A stretch of DNA of 64,000 bases from Lachnospira sp. UBA3212 (GCA_002363615.1 DEWK01000020.1:1-64000); one strand, 5' to 3'; counted from the stretch's first letter, positions 1 to 9,202 are shown. Made by a program: numbers and translations. Notes: a model not told the origin generated them from the letters alone.

Positions 1-28
1 TGCACTTAACTTGACAATTCAAGTTCAT
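1..28 (-). CDS. 5' end of an unidentified gene running off the window
   Basis: On the minus strand an AAGGGAG ribosome binding site is followed after eight bases by ATG and nine sense codons (Met-Asn-Leu-Asn-Cys-Gln-Val-Lys-Cys) before the window ends. This is too little to identify a product. The start context is good and the gene would share orientation with its neighbours, but chance cannot be excluded. Confidence 0.4.
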
Positions 29-156
29 AAAAACATCTCCCTTCTTAGAACTATACAACTAACACATATTTCATCAAACCTTCTATCTTGTTACTTAAAT
101 GATAGCATAAGAACCTTTTGTTTTTTCGGCGAAATTTTGTCCTTCCTGTGTACAAT

Positions 157-170
157 ATGACAAATGTCAT
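157..170. promoter_or_regulatory. Inverted repeat, possible operator
   Basis: Arms ATGACA and TGTCAT flank a two-base centre. On the minus strand the repeat lies just downstream of TTGCAA and overlaps a possible TATTGT -10 about 130 bases before the start at position 28, which would suit a repressor site. I cannot name a regulator with this exact site. Confidence 0.25.
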
Positions 171-182
171 GTTTGCAAAGTA

Positions 183-219
183 AAAAATGATTCATCTAAA
201 AAAAAGATGAATCATTTTT
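183..219. terminator. Bidirectional terminator after the zinc-ribbon protein gene
   Basis: Arms of 15 bases (183-197 and 205-219) pair perfectly and begin or end in A5/T5 runs, so the hairpin can act on either strand. It sits directly downstream of the minus-strand gene ending at 225. Confidence 0.75.
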
Positions 220-224
220 AAATC

Positions 225-1187
225 TTATTCTGCTTCTCTTATTAATTTACGATAAAGTTCCTTATTATCTGATTTCTTAAAATACGTAAGAATGGTTCGA
301 TTGGAAGAATCTAATACCACAACTTCTCCTGTGGTAGATAAAAAATATACATTACTTCCATCAGAAGCAACCTTTAAAACAGCCTGCTGATTGTTCACCA
401 AAGACTGGGCTGCAATCTCATAATCCTCTGGATTGGTATACCCCAAACCTACCCCATACTTTCCATATTGTGCATAACGCTCAGGTTCATTTTCAAAGGA
501 ACAATCCACATGAGCCCTAGTTGTTGTTTCTTCTTCTTTTACGGTTTCTGAACCAATTACATTCCCAAACTGATTGGTAACAAGCTCCGTTTCATATTCT
601 TTCTCTTCCTGCTTGCTAAACGCTTCTTGGGATTTTTCAGGTACATTGTTCTTAGAATCGGTTTGGCTAGATTTAATCTTCGGTCCCCCAGTCCTAATAA
701 TCCAAGCTGAAATCAAACATACCACCACTATAAAGACCATCACCTCGGCAAATAGGATTAAATCAGACTTTCCTTTCGGATTATACTTTTTATAATTCTT
801 TCTTCTCCCCTTAGAATCCTTTAACTTATAATATTCAAATTCCCGATTTAATTTTTGTTCTGCCTGATTCTTAACCTCACTTCTCTTCTTTTCGTGGATA
901 TTTTCCTTCCCATTCTTATAGTTCTTATTTCCCTGGTAGGTATTTTTACCACCACTATTTTTTTTATTGTTCTTATTATTCTTTGAGGCTAGATTCTTTA
1001 AAGTATTCTCATAATTCTTTTCCTTAATATGATCCTCTTCTGTAAACCGATATCCGGCCTTCATTCGATTCTCATTCCTACAATCTCGACAGCGTTTGGG
1101 AAGCGCAAGCTTCTTACTTGAATAGAATGAAATTTCAGCATCTGTGATTTCAAATTCCATTCCACACTGCTTACAAATCCGCTTCAT
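225..1187 (-). CDS. Zinc-ribbon, single-span membrane protein of unknown function
   Basis: A 320-residue protein. Residues 1-40 form a treble-clef or zinc-ribbon-like module with Cys5, Cys8, Cys33 and Cys36 (CxxC...CxxC). Residues 60-140 are a very basic, Asn/Lys-rich low-complexity linker, and about 143-167 is one membrane helix. The remaining acidic C-terminal part ends in a small domain of roughly 95 residues with a Gly-Leu-Gly-Tyr-Thr stretch. The predicted topology puts the zinc module inside and the C-terminal domain outside. AAGGAGGGGA precedes the ATG. It appears to be transcribed alone. The N-terminus resembles the 'probable zinc-binding domain' seen in many Clostridia. No enzymatic motif is visible and the function is unknown. 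Confidence 0.75.
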   Translation of the reverse strand: MKRICKQCGMEFEITDAEISFYSSKKLALPKRCRDCRNENRMKAGYRFTEEDHIKEKNYENTLKNLASKNNKNNKKNSGGKNTYQGNKNYKNGKENIHEKKRSEVKNQAEQKLNREFEYYKLKDSKGRRKNYKKYNPKGKSDLILFAEVMVFIVVVCLISAWIIRTGGPKIKSSQTDSKNNVPEKSQEAFSKQEEKEYETELVTNQFGNVIGSETVKEEETTTRAHVDCSFENEPERYAQYGKYGVGLGYTNPEDYEIAAQSLVNNQQAVLKVASDGSNVYFLSTTGEVVVLDSSNRTILTYFKKSDNKELYRKLIREAE

Positions 1188-1328
1188 TACTCCCCTCCTT
1201 TCTCACTATATTCTAAATGATTTTACCATATTATGTATTGAATTTCAAGAAAGGCCAAATATCTTGTTGATCATAAGCCCTTTATTTTCCTGGGAAATCA
1301 AATTTCACAGAAAATCCACAAAATTAGA

Positions 1329-1357
1329 TTGACATTCAAACTATCAGGTGCTAGTAT
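1329..1357 (+). promoter_or_regulatory. Sigma-A promoter of the hlyIII-type gene
   Basis: TTGACA (1329-1334), a 17-base spacer and TAGTAT (1352-1357). The leader that follows holds a small hairpin with ATGTAGT/ACTACAT arms before the AAAGGAGAAGG ribosome binding site. Confidence 0.7.
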
Positions 1358-1424
1358 CTATCTGTAGATGATGTAGTCTTAAATACTACATGACATGTTT
1401 ATTTAAACTCGAAAGGAGAAGGCT

Positions 1425-2117
1425 ATGACAAAAGTGATAAAAAACAAGATGAAACATGATTTAAAAAATCCGAAAGATCCAGGAAGTGCCTGGACTCATT
1501 TTATAGCAATGCTTGCTACCCTTTTATTTTCTCCGGTACTTTTACAGAAGGCAAGTCAAACAGGTAGCAGAGCCTTTGTGATTTACATGGCTATCTTTAT
1601 TTATACCATGGTTGGCCTCTATTTAGCTTCTACCTGCTATCATACCTTTAATCTAAGCCCAACCATTAACCGACGTTTAAAAAAATGGGATCATTTGATG
1701 ATTTTTATTATGATTGCCGGTTCCTATACCCCTATTAGCCTGATTGTGGTGGGAGGTAAAAAAGGATTTTTCCTTTGTTTATCCGTATGGATTGTGGCAA
1801 TCCTGGGAATGATTATGAAAGCCTTTTGGATCTACTGTCCAAAATGGTTTTCTTCCATAATTTATGTAGCCATGGGATGGATGTGTCTTCCTATTGTAAA
1901 AACCCTTTATAGCAAACTCTCTGGCAAAGGATTTGCCTGGTTACTACTAGGTGGCGTAATCTATACCATAGGCGGAATCATCTATGCAATTAAGCTTCCA
2001 AGATTTGATGCCAAGCATAAAAACTTCGGAAGTCATGAAATTTTTCACCTCTTTGTTATGCTTGGAAGTTTTTGTCATATTGTATTAATGTTTCGTTTCC
2101 TACCACCATTTGTCTAA
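1425..2117 (+). CDS. Hemolysin III (HlyIII/PAQR) family membrane protein
   Basis: 230 residues with about seven membrane helices, the usual length for the HlyIII/TrhA branch of the PAQR superfamily. The family's conserved polar residues are visible: the Ser-Thr-Cys-Tyr-His stretch at the end of helix 2, the Trp-Asp-His that follows the first loop, and a C-terminal His-Glu-Ile-Phe-His...His pattern, which together form the predicted intramembrane metal site. Relatives affect membrane energetics or lipid homeostasis; the haemolysin name is historical. The gene is monocistronic, with its own promoter upstream and a terminator downstream, and lies opposite to both neighbours. Confidence 0.92.
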   Translation: MTKVIKNKMKHDLKNPKDPGSAWTHFIAMLATLLFSPVLLQKASQTGSRAFVIYMAIFIYTMVGLYLASTCYHTFNLSPTINRRLKKWDHLMIFIMIAGSYTPISLIVVGGKKGFFLCLSVWIVAILGMIMKAFWIYCPKWFSSIIYVAMGWMCLPIVKTLYSKLSGKGFAWLLLGGVIYTIGGIIYAIKLPRFDAKHKNFGSHEIFHLFVMLGSFCHIVLMFRFLPPFV

Positions 2118-2143
2118 AAAAATCCTCTTAGAGGATTTTTTTT
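2115..2143. terminator. Bidirectional terminator between hlyIII-type gene and DUF5685 gene
   Basis: AATCCTC/GAGGATT arms are flanked by A and T runs on both sides. The hairpin lies between two convergent genes and can serve both. Confidence 0.8.
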
Positions 2144-3605
2144 AGCAACAAATTACCCCGGGAACACCCAGTTCACTGCAAAGACAATATAGGCAAAGAC
2201 TTTCTGCACAGCCACTACCACCATAACTTTCCCTACGTCCATAAGGACTTCCTCCACGATAATAGTACTGTCCTTGCAACTGAAGTTCCTGATAGAGGTT
2301 CCTATAATTGATATTTCCAGGTTCTAAATCTACCGCCCTTTTCGCATGCTCAAGTGCAGTGGCGGAATTTAATAGTCCTGCATTTGCAAATGCACTTAAG
2401 TAATACCAATAGGCGTTACGATTCTTCATTTCCTCTAAAACATGAAGGGCCTCCCTATAATGCCCACTGTTAATATAATTCGCTGCAGCCTGAAGATGTA
2501 CCTCTTCTTGTGATTGAGATTCCCTTTGAAAATTTCCGGAATAAAAGCCACTGTAACCAGAAGAATCCTTTCCCTCACGAATTTTCATAATCTGATTATA
2601 AGCATCCAACACTTGCTTAAACTTCTCTTCTGCTTCTTCTTTATTTGGATTATCCAAATTAGCATCCGGGTGATACTTTCTACTAAGTTTTCGATAGGCT
2701 CTCTTTACTTCATCATCACTGGCATTGGGACCAATTCCTAATACCTGATACGGATCATAACCTGTCATACTTTTTTTCCTCTCATCCCGCTTGGCACGGG
2801 TTCTTCTATACTTCTCCCACATTCCTGAATAAAGGATATTTCGAAGGAGTTCACCATTTCTTAATATAGGCAATCGCTCAAATGCCCTTACCGCTCTTGC
2901 CGCTGTATCATTTAAAATCAACCATATGGTTTCTTCAAATTTTTCATCCTTCCTATAACGATTCTTTAAGGGATTAAAGTTCTGATTTTTTATATCCTCC
3001 TCTACATCCTCATAGGCATCCATAAAATAAATAAATTTTCCTAAGTAAAACCCCATCTCATAGAGATCCTTTTGAAACTCGTCTTTTCTTATGGAAAAAA
3101 TACTTCCCAGCATATGGCCGGTAGGATAGGATACCTGATCCAGATTATCTGTCCCCATCTTTTCTATTTTTTTAGTCTCCTCCATATAGGAAACAACCAT
3201 TTCCTTTTCCTTCTTATAGTTTTTTCCTACTTCCTCATAGGCCTTAGAAAGAGACATAGCCATGGCCAAACTCTTCCATGATTTCTCATCTTCATAATCG
3301 TCTAATAGATTATGATAGGACAAAAGAATGGTTAGAGCCGCACCATAGGCGGTCCAATCATTGATTCTCATATTTTCTGGCCTGATCGGATGTTTTGGAC
3401 AAAAATGCACTTTTTTTTCATAAGGGCTTTCATACAAGGAAGAAAAAAGACAGGTTAAAAAAGTAAGATCATAGGTTAAAAACAAGCTGGTATGAAGCCC
3501 ATAGTCCTTACGTAAGTGATAGCATAGACCACAGTAAATGCTTTTATAAAACTCATCATCCATCACCTTTAGTTGGTCCCGTTTTGTCATTAAGTAGCCA
3601 AACAT
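2142..3605 (-). CDS. DUF5685-type protein with DnaJ domain, TPR-like segment and Cys-rich tail
   Basis: 487 residues. About 1-275 is an all-helical domain that I match to DUF5685. It has Cys25-Gly-Leu-Cys28, and two acidic stretches, Leu-Leu-Asp-Asp-Tyr-Glu-Asp near 100-106 and Asp-Ala-Tyr-Glu-Asp near 196-200. About 283-343 is a J domain with His-Pro-Asp at 312-314, so it should stimulate an Hsp70 ATPase. About 367-440 looks like two TPR-type helical hairpins. The C-terminus is Gly-rich, then holds five cysteines in the last 22 residues. It is probably cotranscribed with the small zinc-ribbon membrane protein 18 bases upstream. The client and purpose are unknown; the J domain is the only part whose biochemistry can be inferred with confidence. 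Confidence 0.85.
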   Translation of the reverse strand: MFGYLMTKRDQLKVMDDEFYKSIYCGLCYHLRKDYGLHTSLFLTYDLTFLTCLFSSLYESPYEKKVHFCPKHPIRPENMRINDWTAYGAALTILLSYHNLLDDYEDEKSWKSLAMAMSLSKAYEEVGKNYKKEKEMVVSYMEETKKIEKMGTDNLDQVSYPTGHMLGSIFSIRKDEFQKDLYEMGFYLGKFIYFMDAYEDVEEDIKNQNFNPLKNRYRKDEKFEETIWLILNDTAARAVRAFERLPILRNGELLRNILYSGMWEKYRRTRAKRDERKKSMTGYDPYQVLGIGPNASDDEVKRAYRKLSRKYHPDANLDNPNKEEAEEKFKQVLDAYNQIMKIREGKDSSGYSGFYSGNFQRESQSQEEVHLQAAANYINSGHYREALHVLEEMKNRNAYWYYLSAFANAGLLNSATALEHAKRAVDLEPGNINYRNLYQELQLQGQYYYRGGSPYGRRESYGGSGCAESLCLYCLCSELGVPGVICC

Positions 3606-3623
3606 AAAAACCTCCCAACAAGT

Positions 3624-4067
3624 CTAACTGTGCTTAATAAACTTTCTTTGACACTTAGGGCAGGTCACTTCAATCTTTCCATGTCCCCTAGGGATTCGAA
3701 TTTTCTGTTTGCAATCCGGGCACTTGTATATATGGTACTTCTTGCACTGAAATAACTGATACTTAAAACGAATCCAAATATTCTTACAATTCGTCTTTAT
3801 TTTTTTAAACCTTTCATTCTCTTTGTATCTGGCCGGCTTATTTTTTGATAAACAACGAAAATACACCCAGGAAATATCTGCCAAAATAAGTAAACTCATC
3901 AAACGTCCAAATAGATTGGTGCCTGCATCTCCAAAGATAAATCCCAGTACCCAAAGAAGAAACATAAATTTAAAAAGGAACTTCCCAAGTTCATCTATCC
4001 CATACCTTCCCTGCATGAAAGTAATCATATTCTCTTGGACTTTATTTATAAACTGTCGAAATTTCAT
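3624..4067 (-). CDS. Small membrane protein with C-terminal zinc ribbon
   Basis: 147 residues. Two hydrophobic helices lie between about 30 and 72, followed by a strongly basic stretch and a C-terminal zinc ribbon made of Cys-Pro-Asp-Cys and Cys-Pro-Lys-Cys about 20 residues apart. The gene is immediately upstream of the DUF5685-DnaJ gene with an 18-base gap, so the two are likely one transcript and may work together at the membrane. I do not recognise a named family. The coding evidence is good: plausible length, same-strand context and a clean domain pattern. Confidence 0.75.
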   Translation of the reverse strand: MKFRQFINKVQENMITFMQGRYGIDELGKFLFKFMFLLWVLGFIFGDAGTNLFGRLMSLLILADISWVYFRCLSKNKPARYKENERFKKIKTNCKNIWIRFKYQLFQCKKYHIYKCPDCKQKIRIPRGHGKIEVTCPKCQRKFIKHS

Positions 4068-4157
4068 CCTCTCACACTTCCTTTCTTTTCTATCATATTC
4101 TATACGAAAGAATAAGAACTTACCATAGAAAGAAAGAAGAATTCACAAAAAAATCTT

Positions 4158-4194
4158 AAATGAGCGGGTAAGCCTACACTTATCCGCTCATTTA
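4158..4194 (-). terminator. Terminator-like hairpin after queA
   Basis: TAAATGAGCGG and CCGCTCATTTA arms with a 15-base loop lie immediately after the queA stop, followed on the minus strand by a short gap and T7. The T run is slightly displaced from the stem. Confidence 0.6.
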
Positions 4195-5220
4195 CTATTC
4201 TATAAACATTGCATCTCCAAAGGAGAAGAAACGGTATTTCTCTTCTATCGCAGATTCATATGCTTTCATTACATGATCTCTTCCAGCAAGTGCCGATACC
4301 AACATTAATAAGGTAGATTGTGGCAAATGAAAATTTGTAATCAAACAATCCAAACACTTAAACTTATAACCCGGATAAATAAAGATTTGAGTCCATCCAC
4401 TGGTAGCCCGCACATGTCCCTCTTGATCTGCAACACTCTCAATGGTACGACAACTGGTCGTTCCCACACAAATCACCCGTTTTCCCTGGTCCTTGGTAGA
4501 ATTGATCAAATCAGCTGCTTCTTCATCGATCATATAAAATTCCGAATGCATATGGTGGTCCCTTACTTCATCTACCTTTACCGGACGGAAAGTTCCCAGT
4601 CCCACATGAAGGGTTACCCTGGCAATTTTTACTCCTTTTTCTTCAATCTTCTTTAAAAGATCTTCCGTAAAATGAAGTCCTGCTGTTGGAGCTGCCGCTG
4701 AACCGTTATACCTGGCGTATACGGTTTGATAACGATTCTTATCCTCCAGTTTATGGGTAATATAAGGAGGCAAAGGCATTTCGCCTAACTGATCGAGGAT
4801 TTCCTCAAAAATCCCCTGATAACTAAACTGAATCAAACGATTTCCCTCTTCCACAATATCTATTACCCGGCCCATTAAAAGACCGTCTCCAAAACTAATC
4901 TGGGCTCCTACCTTTAACTTCTTCCCAGGTTTAACTAAGGTCTCCCAAACATCTTTTTCTTTTCTTTTTAAAAGAAGAACTTCCACATGAGCCTGGGTTC
5001 CAACCTTTACCCCGTAAAGTCTAGCAGGAATTACCTTGGTATTATTAATAACCAAGCAATCCCCCGGATTTAAAAAATCAATGATATCATGAAATACATG
5101 ATGAGAAATCTCACCTGTCTCCTTTTTTAAAACCATCAGTCTTGAACTGTCTCGATTCTCTAAGGGATCTTGCGCAATTAATTCTTCTGGTAATTCATAA
5201 TTAAAATCGCTGACTTTCAT
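4195..5220 (-). CDS. queA: S-adenosylmethionine:tRNA ribosyltransferase-isomerase QueA
   Basis: QueA transfers the ribosyl part of S-adenosylmethionine to preQ1 at position 34 of GUN tRNAs, giving epoxyqueuosine. 341 residues, normal for the family. The conserved start Met-Lys-Val-Ser-Asp-Phe and later blocks (Arg-Pro-Val-Lys-Val-Asp; Thr-Thr-Ser-Cys-Arg-Thr-Ile-Glu; Asn-Phe-His-Leu-Pro) are all present. A longer reading frame begins at 5256, but AAAGGAAAA lies just before the ATG at 5220, and that start avoids overlap with dtd. It is the last gene of pheST-dtd-queA. The usual partner tgt is not in the window. Confidence 0.96.
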   Translation of the reverse strand: MKVSDFNYELPEELIAQDPLENRDSSRLMVLKKETGEISHHVFHDIIDFLNPGDCLVINNTKVIPARLYGVKVGTQAHVEVLLLKRKEKDVWETLVKPGKKLKVGAQISFGDGLLMGRVIDIVEEGNRLIQFSYQGIFEEILDQLGEMPLPPYITHKLEDKNRYQTVYARYNGSAAAPTAGLHFTEDLLKKIEEKGVKIARVTLHVGLGTFRPVKVDEVRDHHMHSEFYMIDEEAADLINSTKDQGKRVICVGTTSCRTIESVADQEGHVRATSGWTQIFIYPGYKFKCLDCLITNFHLPQSTLLMLVSALAGRDHVMKAYESAIEEKYRFFSFGDAMFIE

Positions 5221-5230
5221 ATTTTCCTTT

Positions 5231-5683
5231 CTAAGCACAGATTTCATCACTGTCAAGGATTATGGTAAATGGTCCATCGTTTACCAGGGATACCTTCATA
5301 TCCGCAGCAAATTCTCCACATTCCACCCTTGGGATTTCCTGTGCAATCAGATCTTTTATATATTCGTATAATTCGTTGGCAAGCTTAGGATCTCCCGCCT
5401 TTTCAAAAGAAGGACGATTCCCCTTCTTGCAGTTGGCATAAAGAGTAAATTGCGAAACCACTAATACGGATCCATCAACATCCCGTAAGGATAAATTAAT
5501 CTTATCTTGTTCATCGGAGAAAATACGAAGTCCCACTAGTTTTTTTACCATCTTATTTGCCATTTCCCTGGTATCCTCCCTTCCAATTCCTAAGAGGACC
5601 AAAAATCCCTGGCCAATTTCACCGATAATCTGCTGATTTACCGAAACAGAGGCCTCCTTTACTCGCTGAATAACAAAACGCAT
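5231..5683 (-). CDS. dtd: D-aminoacyl-tRNA deacylase
   Basis: DTD hydrolyses D-aminoacyl-tRNAs and Gly-tRNA(Ala), protecting translation from wrong-chirality charging. 150 residues, full length. The two signature motifs are intact: Ser-Gln-Phe-Thr-Leu near residue 77, and the Gly-Pro-Phe-Thr stretch near the C-terminus, the Gly-cisPro-type motif of the family that reads out chirality. It follows pheT by nine bases and precedes queA by ten, so all four genes are probably one transcript devoted to tRNA charging and modification. Confidence 0.95.
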   Translation of the reverse strand: MRFVIQRVKEASVSVNQQIIGEIGQGFLVLLGIGREDTREMANKMVKKLVGLRIFSDEQDKINLSLRDVDGSVLVVSQFTLYANCKKGNRPSFEKAGDPKLANELYEYIKDLIAQEIPRVECGEFAADMKVSLVNDGPFTIILDSDEICA

Positions 5684-5691
5684 AGTCCCTC

Positions 5692-8118
5692 CTAGGCACG
5701 TAGTTTTACACCAAGTTTTTCAAGACCGGTAAGGATTTTTTCCATTACGCCGGAAATCTCTGTATCATCTAAGGTATGGTCTAAGGCTCTAAAGGAAATA
5801 GAGTATGCCATTGACTTATAGCCTTCCTTAATCTGATCTCCCTCGTAGATATCAAAGAGCTTACAATTCTCAAGAAGCTTTCCACCCTTATTTTTAATTA
5901 CTTCCTCAATCTGTCCGGCAAGGATTGTCTTAGGGACAACCATAGAAAGATCACGGCTTACGGCTGGATACTTAGCAATACCAGCAAACTTATGAAGGAA
6001 GCTGGTGTTCTCTAAAAATGCTGGAAGATCAAGAACTGCCACATAGGCTCTTTCACCAATGGAATAATTCTTTCCAACCAATGGATGAACCTCACCCAAA
6101 TAACCGATCACCTTACCTTCATATTCTATCAGGGCCTGACGACCAGGATGTAAGAAATTCTTCTTAGCATCTGGAAGATAACGAATCGTACCCGTAAGAC
6201 CTACCGCTACAAGAGCCTCTTCTACTACACCCTTTAAGGTAAAGAAGTCACCTTCTCCATAGAATCCAAGGGTAAACTGCATTCTCTCATCAGGAAGTTC
6301 GGTAAGAGGAAGGGACTTAGGAAGATAAATATTTGCAAGTTCATATAACTTAACATTTTTATTTCTGTGATTATAGTTAAAGGCAAGGGCGGTAAGAATT
6401 CCATTTAATGGAAGGGTTCTCATAACAGAATAATCCTCACCCAATGGGTTACGAATCGTTACGGCATTACGAACGGAATCATCCTGATCAATCAATAACT
6501 TATCAAACACCTTTTGACTTTCAAAGGAGAAGGTCATTGCCTCTGAATATCCTGCAAATCTAGCAACCTCTGCTAACTTGTTTTGAACCTCAAGCTTGTA
6601 AGATAATTTTCCTGAAGAAGCACCAGAAGCAGGAAGGGTGGTAGGAATCTTATCATAACCAAAGAATCTTGCTACTTCTTCTGCTACGTCACAGGTTCTG
6701 TGGATGTCCTGACGGAAGGTAGGTGCCACGATTTCACCACTTGCCTCATCTAAGGTAAGTTCTACCAAGGCAAGGTAATCTAACATTTCCTTTTCACTAA
6801 GGTTAGTACCAAGAATAGCGTTAATTCGGTTTGGCTCAAATTTAACTCTTGATTCCTCTCTCTTAGTAGGATAATAATCAATCGCTCCACCAACAACTTC
6901 ACCTGCACCCATCTCTTCAATAAGCTGACAAGCACGGTTCATCGCTGCCATGGCATTGTTTGGATCCAAGCCCTTTTCAAAAATACCAGAAGCATCGGTA
7001 CGTAAACCAAGTCTCTTAGAAGAAAGTCTAATATTAGTTCCATCAAAACAAGCTGCCTCAAAGAATAAGGTAGTTACCTGATCGGTAATCATTGAGTTTT
7101 CACCACCCATAATACCTGCAATACCTACCGCTTCCTTCTCGTCGCAAATCATAAGGATTTCATCGTCTAACCTACGCTCTACTCCATCTAAGGTTGTATA
7201 GGTCTCGCCATTTTTAGCACGGCGAACACAAATCTTATGACCTGCAATCTTATCATAATCATAAGCATGCATTGGTTGTCCATATTCCATCATAACGTAG
7301 TTTGTAATATCAACCAAATTATTGATTGGACGGATTCCCATGTTCGATAAGGCTCTTTGCATCCACCATGGAGAAGGTCCCACCTTTACATTCTTTACGA
7401 CACGACCTACATATCTGCTACAAAGATCCTCATCCATGACCTCAAGAGACATATAATCCGCTGCATTCTCAGAATTTCCAGTCTCCTTAACCACAGGTGG
7501 GCAGAATGGCTTACGGAAGGTAGCTGCCGCTTCTCTTGCAATACCAAGGACAGCATAGCAATCCACACGGTTTGATGTGATTTCATATTCCACTACGGTA
7601 TCATGAAGTCCTAATACTTCTACCGCATCGGCACCAACCTCCTCCTGATCGGAAAAGATGTAGATGCCATTTTCAGGGGCTTCCGGATACATATCACAAG
7701 AAGAACCTAACTCTTCAATGGAGCACATCATACCAAAGGATTCTATTCCACGAAGCTTACCCTTTTTAATCTTAATGCCACCCTCTGTTTTGCTACCATC
7801 ATGTCCACCGGCAACACGTCCACCATCCAGTACAACCGGAACCTTGATTCCTTCTGATACATTAGGAGCGCCAGTAACAATCTGGATGGTGCCTCCATTA
7901 TTTTCTCCTACATCAACCTGGCAGATCACAAGTTTATCTGCATCCGGGTGTTTTTCAATCTTTGTAATCTGACCTATCACAATTTTGTCAAGATTCTCAT
8001 CAAGCTTCTTGAAATTTTCGACCTTTGTACCTGTTAAGGTCATGGCATCCATATACTCCTGTGGAGTACAATCAAGTTCAGGTACATATTTCTTTATCCA
8101 ACTAAGTGGTGTATTCAT
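5692..8118 (-). CDS. pheT: Phenylalanine--tRNA ligase beta subunit
   Basis: 808 residues, the full long bacterial form. In order: N-terminal EMAP/OB tRNA-binding domain (about 40-155), B3/B4 editing domain (about 205-400, with the Gly-Ile-Met-Gly-Gly-Glu stretch that is a hallmark of B3/4), B5 DNA-binding-like domain (about 405-475), the catalytic-like module, and the C-terminal anticodon-binding (FDX-ACB) domain from about 710. It forms the (alphabeta)2 enzyme with PheS, encoded 36 bases upstream, and its expression follows the pheS T-box leader. Confidence 0.97.
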   Translation of the reverse strand: MNTPLSWIKKYVPELDCTPQEYMDAMTLTGTKVENFKKLDENLDKIVIGQITKIEKHPDADKLVICQVDVGENNGGTIQIVTGAPNVSEGIKVPVVLDGGRVAGGHDGSKTEGGIKIKKGKLRGIESFGMMCSIEELGSSCDMYPEAPENGIYIFSDQEEVGADAVEVLGLHDTVVEYEITSNRVDCYAVLGIAREAAATFRKPFCPPVVKETGNSENAADYMSLEVMDEDLCSRYVGRVVKNVKVGPSPWWMQRALSNMGIRPINNLVDITNYVMMEYGQPMHAYDYDKIAGHKICVRRAKNGETYTTLDGVERRLDDEILMICDEKEAVGIAGIMGGENSMITDQVTTLFFEAACFDGTNIRLSSKRLGLRTDASGIFEKGLDPNNAMAAMNRACQLIEEMGAGEVVGGAIDYYPTKREESRVKFEPNRINAILGTNLSEKEMLDYLALVELTLDEASGEIVAPTFRQDIHRTCDVAEEVARFFGYDKIPTTLPASGASSGKLSYKLEVQNKLAEVARFAGYSEAMTFSFESQKVFDKLLIDQDDSVRNAVTIRNPLGEDYSVMRTLPLNGILTALAFNYNHRNKNVKLYELANIYLPKSLPLTELPDERMQFTLGFYGEGDFFTLKGVVEEALVAVGLTGTIRYLPDAKKNFLHPGRQALIEYEGKVIGYLGEVHPLVGKNYSIGERAYVAVLDLPAFLENTSFLHKFAGIAKYPAVSRDLSMVVPKTILAGQIEEVIKNKGGKLLENCKLFDIYEGDQIKEGYKSMAYSISFRALDHTLDDTEISGVMEKILTGLEKLGVKLRA

Positions 8119-8154
8119 CTTATTTCCTTTCTGTAACTAATCCTATAATTTTCC

Positions 8155-9177
8155 TTAGAACTGCTCAATGAAACGAGTATCATTTTCATACATTAAGCGC
8201 ATGTCATCGATTTCATATTTTAATAAAGCGATTCGCTCAAGACCTACACCAAAAGCAAAACCTACATACTCATTAGGATCGATGTTACTCATCTCAAGAA
8301 CGTGTGGGTGAACCATACCACATCCTAGAATTTCAATCCATCCTTCATTCTTGCAGAATCTACAACCCTTACCACCGCACTTAAAGCAGCTGACATCCAT
8401 CTCGGCAGATGGCTCCGTAAATGGGAAGTGATGAGGACGGAACTTAACCTTTGTATCCTCACCAAATAAGGTCTTGGCAAACTCTACTAAGGTTCCCTTT
8501 AAGTCTGCAAAAGTTACATTCTTATCAATTACAAGGCCCTCAATCTGATGGAAGACCGGTGAATGAGTCGCATCCACGTCATCGGAACGATATACACGTC
8601 CCGGAGCAATCATACGAATCGGAAGTTTTCCCTTTTCCATTTCATGAACCTGAGCTCCTGAAGTCTGAGTACGAAGAAGAATAGAATCTGTAATATAGAA
8701 GGTATCCTGCTCATCCTTTGCCGGATGACCATCCGGAATATTTAAGGCCTCAAAATTATAATAATCGAATTCTACTTCCGGACCTTCTACCACTTCATAA
8801 CCAAGACCAGTAAAAATTTTTTCAACTTCCTCAAGGGCTACGGTATTCGGATGCTTATGTCCCACCTTAGCATGTTTGGCAGGAAGGGTAACATCAATAA
8901 CCTCAGCCTTTAACTTAGCTTCAAGTGCTTTCTTTTCCAATTCTTCCTTGACATTCTCAAGTTTTTCCTCTAATTCTTTACGAACATCATTTACCAACTG
9001 TCCAACCTTTGGACGATCTTCTGGTGCCACAGACTTCATAGACTTTAAAACCTCTGTTAAAGCACCCTTCTTTCCTAAGACAGCCACACGGATTTCATTT
9101 AACTGATCCAAGCTTTCAGCCATACCAAGATTCTTCTCAGCTTCTACTTTGATTTCTTCCAGTTTTTCTTTAATCAT
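8155..9177 (-). CDS. pheS: Phenylalanine--tRNA ligase alpha subunit
   Basis: PheS carries the class II active site that activates phenylalanine and charges tRNA(Phe). 340 residues. An N-terminal coiled coil (about 1-80) that grips tRNA is followed by the catalytic core with motif 2 (Arg-Val-Tyr-Arg-Ser-Asp, then Thr-His-Ser-Pro-Val-Phe-His-Gln) and motif 3 (Gly-Val-Gly-Leu-Glu-Arg). The Cys-x-x-Cys-Gly-Gly-Lys-Gly-Cys insertion is common in Clostridia. The reading frame can be extended to a TTG at 9204, but an AAAGGAA site correctly spaced before the ATG at 9177 decides the start. It is the first gene after the T-box terminator. Confidence 0.97.
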   Translation of the reverse strand: MIKEKLEEIKVEAEKNLGMAESLDQLNEIRVAVLGKKGALTEVLKSMKSVAPEDRPKVGQLVNDVRKELEEKLENVKEELEKKALEAKLKAEVIDVTLPAKHAKVGHKHPNTVALEEVEKIFTGLGYEVVEGPEVEFDYYNFEALNIPDGHPAKDEQDTFYITDSILLRTQTSGAQVHEMEKGKLPIRMIAPGRVYRSDDVDATHSPVFHQIEGLVIDKNVTFADLKGTLVEFAKTLFGEDTKVKFRPHHFPFTEPSAEMDVSCFKCGGKGCRFCKNEGWIEILGCGMVHPHVLEMSNIDPNEYVGFAFGVGLERIALLKYEIDDMRLMYENDTRFIEQF

Positions 9178-9202
9178 TGCAAACAATTCCTTTCGTTCAT
9201 TC

